Below, in pieces: positions 13,684 to 17,719 of a stretch of DNA of 17,719 nucleotides. Positions within the stretch are counted from its first letter, which is position 1; each line of letters opens with the position of its first letter. The notes under the pieces were generated by a model that made no database searches, was not told the DNA's origin, and worked only from the letters and a program-made list of their open reading frames with translations. Location: the NCBI GenBank assembly GCA_034435395.1, contig DAOTXK010000330.1:1-17719 (forward strand), given 5' to 3'. The translations under genes and the position numbers were made by a program. The stretch is from DAOTXK01 sp034435395 (GTDB taxonomy: Bacteria; Chloroflexota; Anaerolineae; Aggregatilineales; Ch27).

Positions 13684-14772
13684 TTACTTGTTGGAACGCC
13701 CGCCGCCGCGACCCGACGCGCCCCGGTTGTTGCCGGACGATGGGTTGCCCTGGCCCGGCTTCACCTCGGAGGGCAGCGCGCCGCCTTCGCAGTGTTCGCG
13801 CCAGCCGGGCGCGGGGGCGTGATCGGGCGGCGGGTGGCTGCAATCATAGCCGCCATCGTCGCCTTCGCCCTCGCCCGTGGCGGCGGGGCTGGCGTCCCCC
13901 GTCGGTGTGGCTGGCTCCGCCGGGGGAGTCCCTTCAGGCGTCGCGGTCGGCGTGGCGGTGGGTGTCTCCGTGGCGGTGGCGGTGGGAGTCGCCGTGGGCG
14001 TCTGGCTCGCCGTCGGTGTCGGCGTCGGGGCTGGCGGCAGCGGCAGCAGCAAGGCCCCCTCGTCCTGCGCCGCCCGCAGCGCCGCCTGCCACTGTTCCAG
14101 GATCGCCGCGTCGGCCTGCCCGCCCCGCTCTGCCTGCTCCAACAGGCCGTTGATCCGGGCCACGGCATCTATCGTGCGCGCTTGCAGGGCCAGCCGGTCC
14201 GGTTCGGGGAGGGCGGCGGCCTGCGCGGTCCGCGCGGCAGCGGTCAGGTCATCGAGGGCGTCGGCGGCCAGCTCCGGCGCGAATTGCTCCCGCGCCAGCA
14301 GGGCGGCCATCTCCTCGGCGCGGCGCTCGGCGTGAGTCAGGCGCGTTGACGCCTCCGCCAGTGGCGAGGGGGCCAGGGCCAGCTCGACCCCTTCCACCGC
14401 CCGCTTGACCGGATACAGCGGCTCGCCCGGCAGGCTGGCCGCCACAGCGGGGGCCAGACCGACCAGCAGGACGATCAGCAGGGCGGCAGCGGCCATCGCC
14501 CAGCGCCGGACGCCCGCCAGCCGGAGGCGCGCCGGACTCGACCGGGGACCGATCCGCCCGGCGGCGACCTGCTGGCCATAGGCGGCCAGGACCTGGGCCT
14601 CGATGCGGGCCAGCGCCCCTTCGGCCAGCGTCGGGCGAGGGGCGTGGGCCAGCCGCAGCGCCGCCTCCACCAGCGGGTCGGCATCGTGGGCCGGTATTCC
14701 CTCGCCACCGGGCGGCAACAGCGCGTCCAGGCGGTCGGCGAGGGACTCAGGATCGTGCCTCTGCTCAGCCAT
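13684..14772 (-). CDS. DUF5667-type single-pass membrane protein, putative sigma regulator
   Basis: A 362-residue protein coupled to the ECF sigma gene. Residues 1-90 are cytoplasmic and helical. One membrane helix lies at about 91-112 (WAMAAAALLIVLLVGLAPAV), followed by ASLPGEPLYPVKRAVEGVEL, the hallmark opening of DUF5667, whose helical region runs to about 235. A Thr/Pro/Ala linker (about 247-282) follows. The tail has two Cys (311, 328) and ends in a Gly/Asn/Arg-rich stretch (GNNRGASGRGGGRSNK). The layout of cytoplasmic N-terminus, one helix and extracellular sensor-like domain, together with co-expression, suggests an anti-sigma factor; no classical zinc-binding anti-sigma motif is visible. 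ATG 14772 overlaps the sigma stop by 8 bases (ATGGCTGA); GTG 14778 is an alternative start. The sigma-regulator role is inference. Confidence 0.85.
   Translation of the reverse strand: MAEQRHDPESLADRLDALLPPGGEGIPAHDADPLVEAALRLAHAPRPTLAEGALARIEAQVLAAYGQQVAAGRIGPRSSPARLRLAGVRRWAMAAAALLIVLLVGLAPAVAASLPGEPLYPVKRAVEGVELALAPSPLAEASTRLTHAERRAEEMAALLAREQFAPELAADALDDLTAAARTAQAAALPEPDRLALQARTIDAVARINGLLEQAERGGQADAAILEQWQAALRAAQDEGALLLPLPPAPTPTPTASQTPTATPTATATETPTATPTATPEGTPPAEPATPTGDASPAATGEGEGDDGGYDCSHPPPDHAPAPGWREHCEGGALPSEVKPGQGNPSSGNNRGASGRGGGRSNK
13927..14034 (-). repeat. Low-complexity Thr/Pro/Ala linker repeat (PTATPTAT type)
   Basis: Coding tandem repeats of ACN-CCN-ACN-GCN codons produce PTPTPTASQTPTATPTATAT and more, inside the DUF5667 protein. 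Such linkers are usually extended and often glycosylated, which fits the extracellular side of this single-pass protein. Copy number may vary between strains. Confidence 0.8.
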
Positions 14773-15340
14773 CGCCACCTCGCAAATAATGCCGCGCCTT
14801 CTCCGCCGAACCCAATAACCCGGCCAGCCGCGTCAGCGCCCGATATTGGGCCGTCTTCACCGCGGTGACGCTTTTCCCCAACAGGTCGGCCACTTCCTTA
14901 TGACTCTTGCCCTCGACGAAGCGCAGGATCAGAATCGTCTGGTGCTCGTCAGGAAGCTGCTGCAAGGCGTCACTCAACGCCTGAACCTCGCCCCACTGCT
15001 GGACCTGCTCCTCCGGGGCCGGTTTGCCGTTGGCCAGCGAATCGGAGAGCGCCGTCTGCGGACGCCGCGCCGCCCGGCGGCGGTAGTCGATCACCCGCGC
15101 CGCAGCGATGCGGTACAGCCAGGCCACAAACGGCGCGCCGGTGAAACGGTAAGCCGGTAATCCCTCGACCATCTTCAGGAACACTTCCGCTGTCAGGTCT
15201 TCGGCATCGGCGGGGCTGGCGACGCGGTACACAATGTAGCGGTAGATCGGCGGCGCGTAAGTCCGGTACAGCGCCGCCACCGCTTCCGCGTCGCCCTGCT
15301 GAGCGCGCCTGACGATCGGGTCAATCTCTGCTGGCGTCAT
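14765..15340 (-). CDS. ECF-type RNA polymerase sigma factor (sigma-70 family)
   Basis: A 191-residue sigma factor with only regions 2 and 4. Region 2 spans about 8-89: RRAQQGDAEAVAALYRTYAP, then DAEDLTAEVFLKM, which is the core-binding and -10-recognition segment, then AWLYRIAAARVIDYRRR. Region 4 spans about 121-176: ALSDALQQLPDEHQTILILR, then the helix-turn-helix SHKEVADLLGKSVTAVKTAQ for -35 recognition. This is the standard ECF size. The start is chosen at ATG 15340 (MTPAEIDPI), where the family begins; ATG 15349 (MIPMTPAE) with GGGGG just upstream is equally possible. Its stop overlaps the DUF5667 gene, so the pair is co-expressed. The divergent region carries a motif duplicated in front of this gene and of the TSP3 gene, a candidate self-recognised promoter or operator. 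Confidence 0.92.
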   Translation of the reverse strand: MTPAEIDPIVRRAQQGDAEAVAALYRTYAPPIYRYIVYRVASPADAEDLTAEVFLKMVEGLPAYRFTGAPFVAWLYRIAAARVIDYRRRAARRPQTALSDSLANGKPAPEEQVQQWGEVQALSDALQQLPDEHQTILILRFVEGKSHKEVADLLGKSVTAVKTAQYRALTRLAGLLGSAEKARHYLRGGDG

Positions 15341-15437
15341 GGGGATCATTATCCCCCAGGCCGCCGCTTTTGACCAAACCGTCGGCGGCAGAGCAGCGGC
15401 ACCCTCGCCCGTGAACACCCGTCACCTGACCACTCTT

Positions 15438-15460
15438 CCCGATGTTTGCCCGTTAAACCG
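15438..15460 (-). promoter_or_regulatory. Shared motif CGGTTTAACGGGCA-N3-ATCGGG facing the sigma gene
   Basis: On the minus strand, CGGTTTAACGGGCA (15460-15447) is followed three bases later by ATCGGG. The same 14 bases and the same ATCGGG, four bases on, occur at 15532-15555 facing the other way. The site is about 97 bases upstream of ATG 15340. TTTAAC could be an ECF-type -35 (which usually contains AAC), but no convincing -10 follows here, so an operator is also possible. Confidence 0.6.
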
Positions 15461-15531
15461 CCCCGCTGGCCCGAATGTCACCGCCCGCCCCACTCCCCCG
15501 AAAGTACTATGCGACATTGACCGTTCCCAAA

Positions 15532-15555
15532 CGGTTTAACGGGCACAAGATCGGG
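15532..15555 (+). promoter_or_regulatory. Shared motif CGGTTTAACGGGCA-N4-ATCGGG facing the TSP3 gene
   Basis: Second copy of the duplicated motif, 29 bases before ATG 15585 and reading towards it. TTTAAC (15535-15540), a 17-base spacer and TTATAC (15558-15563) make a plausible promoter containing the motif. The copy overlaps a 6-bp inverted repeat, ACCGTT-CCCA-AACGGT (15520-15535), which resembles a regulator-binding site. Together with the copy at 15438-15460 it forms a 13-base perfect inverted repeat separated by 71 bases. Confidence 0.6.
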
Positions 15556-15584
15556 CCTTATACAGCGTTTCAAGGAGGCATATC

Positions 15585-16964
15585 ATGTGGAGACTTCGTG
15601 CGCGTGAGTGGGGGCTGATCGCGGCGGCGCTGCTGGTCGGCAGCCTCGTCCTGCTGACCGCCGGGATGGTCCTCGCCCAGGAAGGGGGAACCGGCGATGA
15701 CGAAATCCCCCTCCTGATTGAAATCACCGGGACGGTCGAACAGATCGACGAGGACGCGATCGTCATCGACGGCTACACCATCGCCCCGGCGGGGGCCTTC
15801 AACCCCTCGGACCTGGAAGTGGGCGACGTGGTCGTGGTGACCGGCTACCTGCTCAACGACGACACCCTGCAGGTGGTGAGCCTGGTGGTGATCACCGACG
15901 ACCTCGACCAGGATGGCTGGCTCAACCAGGAAGATAACTGCCCGGAGGTTTATAACCCTGAGCAGGAAGACTCCGATGGCGACGGGGTGGGCGACGCCTG
16001 CACGGATACCGATGAAGACGGCGCCTTCGACCTCGAGGACAACTGCCCGCTGGTCTACAACCCCGGCCAGCAGGACCTCGACGAAGATGGCGCGGGCGAT
16101 GCCTGCGACGAGGATGCCGACGGCGACCTGGTGGCGGACGCCAGCGACAACTGCCCGCTGGTCGCCAACCCCGATCAGGCTGACACCGACGGCGATGGCC
16201 TGGGCGACGCCTGTGAGGACCTGGACGGCGACGGGGCCCCCGACCCGACGGACAACTGCCCGGACGTTTACAACCCGGATCAGGAAGACCTTGACGGCGA
16301 TGGCCTGGGCGACGCCTGCGACGAGGATGCCGACGGTGACCTGGTGGCGGACGCCAGTGACAACTGCCCGCTGGTCGCCAACCCGGACCAGGCGGATGCC
16401 GATGGCGACGGCCTGGGCGATGCCTGCGACACCGAGGAAGAGGAACCTGCCGACGGATGCCTGATGAACACCCGCCATCCGGTCGCCACGGCCCTGGCTG
16501 GGGCCTTTGAGCTGGACTACGCCACGGTCATGGGCTGGCACTGCGACGGCTTCGGCTTTGGCCAGATCGGGCGCGCTCTGCTGATCGCCGACCTGACCGG
16601 CGAGATGACGGCGGAAGAACTGCTGGCCGGGTTCGAGGGCGGTCGGGCCTGGGGGCACATCATGCGGGACCTCGGCCTCAGCCCCAGCCAGTTCGCCCCT
16701 GGGCGCGTGATTTCGGGCCGGTACGAGCGGCAGAACGGCCAACTGGAGCAGGAACAGAATCAGGAGCGCCAGGGGCCGGGCAACAGCGCCAACGCCCCCG
16801 GCCACAACCGGGGCGGTGATGAGCAGGACGCCCCCGGCAACAGCGGCAATGCCCCCGGCCACAACCGGGAACAGGGGAACGCCCCCGGCAATAGCGGACA
16901 TGGCAACAGTGGCGGTGGCGGACACGGCAACAGTGGTAACGCCCCTGGACGCGGTGGAAAATAA
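15585..16964 (+). CDS. Secreted DUF5666 + thrombospondin type 3 repeat protein
   Basis: A 459-residue exported protein with a signal peptide at 1-32 (LLVGSLVLLTAGMVLAQ). Residues about 43-103 resemble DUF5666 (EITGTVEQIDEDAIVIDG, later LEVGDVVVVTGYL). Five thrombospondin type 3 repeats follow (about 107-281), each with DxDxDG Ca-binding loops and a Cys pair of the form DNCPxVxNPxQxD...GDAC. In this family such repeats bind Ca2+ and fold around it. Residues 296-375 form a small domain (HPVATALAGAFELDYATVMG, later GFGFGQIGRALLIA) seen in other Chloroflexota exported proteins. The tail is rich in Gly/Asn/Pro (NAPGHNRG, NSGNAPGRGGK). The ATG has AAGGAGG six bases upstream, and a strong terminator follows. 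Divergence from an ECF sigma gene that carries the same upstream motif suggests it is a target of that sigma. Confidence 0.88.
   Translation: MWRLRAREWGLIAAALLVGSLVLLTAGMVLAQEGGTGDDEIPLLIEITGTVEQIDEDAIVIDGYTIAPAGAFNPSDLEVGDVVVVTGYLLNDDTLQVVSLVVITDDLDQDGWLNQEDNCPEVYNPEQEDSDGDGVGDACTDTDEDGAFDLEDNCPLVYNPGQQDLDEDGAGDACDEDADGDLVADASDNCPLVANPDQADTDGDGLGDACEDLDGDGAPDPTDNCPDVYNPDQEDLDGDGLGDACDEDADGDLVADASDNCPLVANPDQADADGDGLGDACDTEEEEPADGCLMNTRHPVATALAGAFELDYATVMGWHCDGFGFGQIGRALLIADLTGEMTAEELLAGFEGGRAWGHIMRDLGLSPSQFAPGRVISGRYERQNGQLEQEQNQERQGPGNSANAPGHNRGGDEQDAPGNSGNAPGHNREQGNAPGNSGHGNSGGGGHGNSGNAPGRGGK
16104..16397 (+). repeat. Duplicated TSP3 pair (213-bp direct repeat unit)
   Basis: Bases 16104-16184 and 16317-16397 encode the same 27 residues (CDEDADGDLVADASDNCPLV and onwards) and differ at only six bases, all synonymous. 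The 213-base offset equals two TSP3 repeats, so repeats 2-3 and 4-5 appear to have arisen by duplication of a two-repeat unit. Confidence 0.8.
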
Positions 16965-17004
16965 AAATTAAAAGCCGTTCCCCCCACTCCAGCCACCGCG
17001 CGAT

Positions 17005-17038
17005 GAGCAGGGCCAGCCCGGCCCTGCTCCTTCTTTTA
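17005..17038 (+). terminator. Strong intrinsic terminator after the TSP3 gene
   Basis: GAGCAGGGCC (17005-17014) and GGCCCTGCTC (17020-17029) form a perfect 10-bp stem with loop AGCCC, followed by CTTCTTTTAT. It lies 40 bases past the stop at 16964. In the minus direction there is no U run. Confidence 0.9.
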
Positions 17039-17063
17039 TATCCTTATGCCCGCGTCCCCCTTC

Positions 17064-17098
17064 TCAGGCCCTGACAGGCCCTGTCAGGCCCTCTCAGG
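17064..17098. repeat. 10-bp tandem repeat (TCAGGCCCTG), partly palindromic
   Basis: About three and a half units of TCAGGCCCTG or close variants lie in tandem, including CTGACAGG-C-CCTGTCAG, which can fold into a hairpin. The stop codon of the minus-strand gene at 17094 lies in the last unit, so the array follows that gene directly and could act as a 3' mRNA structure. No U tract is present. Confidence 0.6.
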
Positions 17099-17719
17099 GC
17101 TGCGGCAGGGGCAGGAAATCCCCGCCGTCGCGCAGCGGGGAACGCTCGCCGGTGATCGGGTCATACCAGCCGGTGCGGATGGCATAACGCCCACCAGGGG
17201 CCGCCAGACGGTGGTGCGTGGCGACGATCTCACCCGGCGCCCAGCCCGTGGTGGGGCGCGTCCAGTCAGCGGGCACGCCGTCCCACTGGGCCAGGATGTG
17301 ATCGCTCTCGTCCACCAGATGCACAAACAGGCGCAGGCTGGTGGTGAGGTCAGCGTCCGTCTGCCAGTAGAGCGTCAACGCCACCGCGCCGTCGTCCGCT
17401 GGCGCGAGGTCATACCCCAGCAGCCTGATCCCGTTCTCCCAGGCCGCGCCCAGCGGGAAAACCATCTCCGGGGGGTCGAAGTTGCGCGCCGGGGTGCGAA
17501 CCCGCATCGCCCCCACCACGACCGGAGCGCCCTGCCCCACGCCTGACTCATCCACCACCTGGACCGCCACGTCATACGCGCCCTCGTCCAACCGGCCCGG
17601 CACGTAGAGCCTACTCCGCCCCGTCCATGCGTCGCCCACCTCCCACTGGTCGGTCGGATAGCCGGGCGTCAGCGGGACTGCCGCCGTGCCCGCCGCGATG
17701 GCCCCCGCCGCATCCCGCC
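17094..17719 (-). CDS. C-terminal part of a large envelope protein with repeated beta segments
   Basis: The frame is open from the window edge (207 residues visible), so the N-terminus lies beyond 17719; GTG 17639 is an internal codon, because conserved sequence continues upstream (TPGYPTDQWEVGDAWTGR). The visible part contains two related segments. In each, a PTxxW-x-GE/D block is followed by a strand-rich stretch: PTDQWEVGDAW then LYVPGRLDEGAYDVAVQVVD, and PTTGWAPGEIV then RLAAPGGRYAIRTGWYDP. Between them is LLGYDLAPADDGAVALTLYW. In my experience this pattern is typical of the C-terminal extracytoplasmic domains of large Chloroflexota membrane proteins of the glycosyltransferase family 39 type, but no catalytic part is visible here, so that is only a suggestion. 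Confidence 0.75.
   Translation of the reverse strand, partial: RDAAGAIAAGTAAVPLTPGYPTDQWEVGDAWTGRSRLYVPGRLDEGAYDVAVQVVDESGVGQGAPVVVGAMRVRTPARNFDPPEMVFPLGAAWENGIRLLGYDLAPADDGAVALTLYWQTDADLTTSLRLFVHLVDESDHILAQWDGVPADWTRPTTGWAPGEIVATHHRLAAPGGRYAIRTGWYDPITGERSPLRDGGDFLPLPQP

Noticed and set aside
16104..16397. Regular repeats that could suggest a CRISPR array
   Set aside because: The repeats are coding TSP3 modules in frame with Ca-binding loops; there are no spacers of uniform length between identical short repeats.
15570..16925. A 451-codon antisense frame opposite the TSP3 gene with apparent internal repeats
   Set aside because: The apparent repeats simply mirror the TSP3 coding repeats; the plus-strand reading gives a canonical family with signal peptide and ribosome binding site.

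Overview
The window is GC-rich and gene-dense, and most genes carry good Shine-Dalgarno sites. No rRNA, tRNA, CRISPR array or intact mobile element was seen. Several traits point to a free-living Chloroflexota (Anaerolineae-like) chromosome: extracellular proteins with Thr/Pro linkers, bacterial SH3 modules, a DUF5667-type membrane protein paired with an ECF sigma factor, a DUF5666 plus thrombospondin type 3 repeat protein, and MalF/MalG permeases. The lineage is inferred from gene content, not from a marker gene.

Layout. Positions 1-5305 are all on the minus strand: a partial helical protein of unknown function, a LOG/TIGR00725-like protein, a truncated LacI-type regulator remnant, a type II NADH dehydrogenase with its own promoter, an inositol-monophosphatase-family enzyme and a secreted double-SH3 protein. 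A less GC-rich 282-base gap (5306-5587) holds a doubtful 73-codon ORF and a hairpin. A translationally coupled permease pair (5588-8690, minus) lacks a binding-protein or ATPase gene here, and its first permease has a very long membrane N-terminus. Divergent from it is a compact three-gene operon (8889-11673, plus) joined by two ATGA overlaps: a PyrK-like 2Fe-2S protein, a PIG-L deacetylase and a class V aminotransferase.

Positions 11763-13592 encode a secreted protein whose N-terminal half is made of six copies of a motif I cannot assign to a known family. The copies form two tandem units of three motifs followed by a Cys-pair module. A strong terminator follows.

Positions 13684-16964 look like a regulatory module. 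An ECF sigma factor overlaps by 8 bases a single-pass DUF5667 protein (putative sigma regulator). Transcribed away from it is a secreted DUF5666/TSP3 protein that probably binds calcium. The 244-base divergent region carries the same 14-base motif plus a downstream ATCGGG in front of each gene, each copy oriented towards its gene, which suggests shared or autoregulated control. The window ends in the C-terminal part of a large protein with repeated beta-sandwich-like segments (17094-17719, minus).

The best candidates for something undescribed are the six-motif protein, the sigma/DUF5667/TSP3 module with its duplicated site, and the PyrK-like protein that has kept its iron-sulfur ligands but seems to have lost its flavin and pyridine nucleotide motifs.
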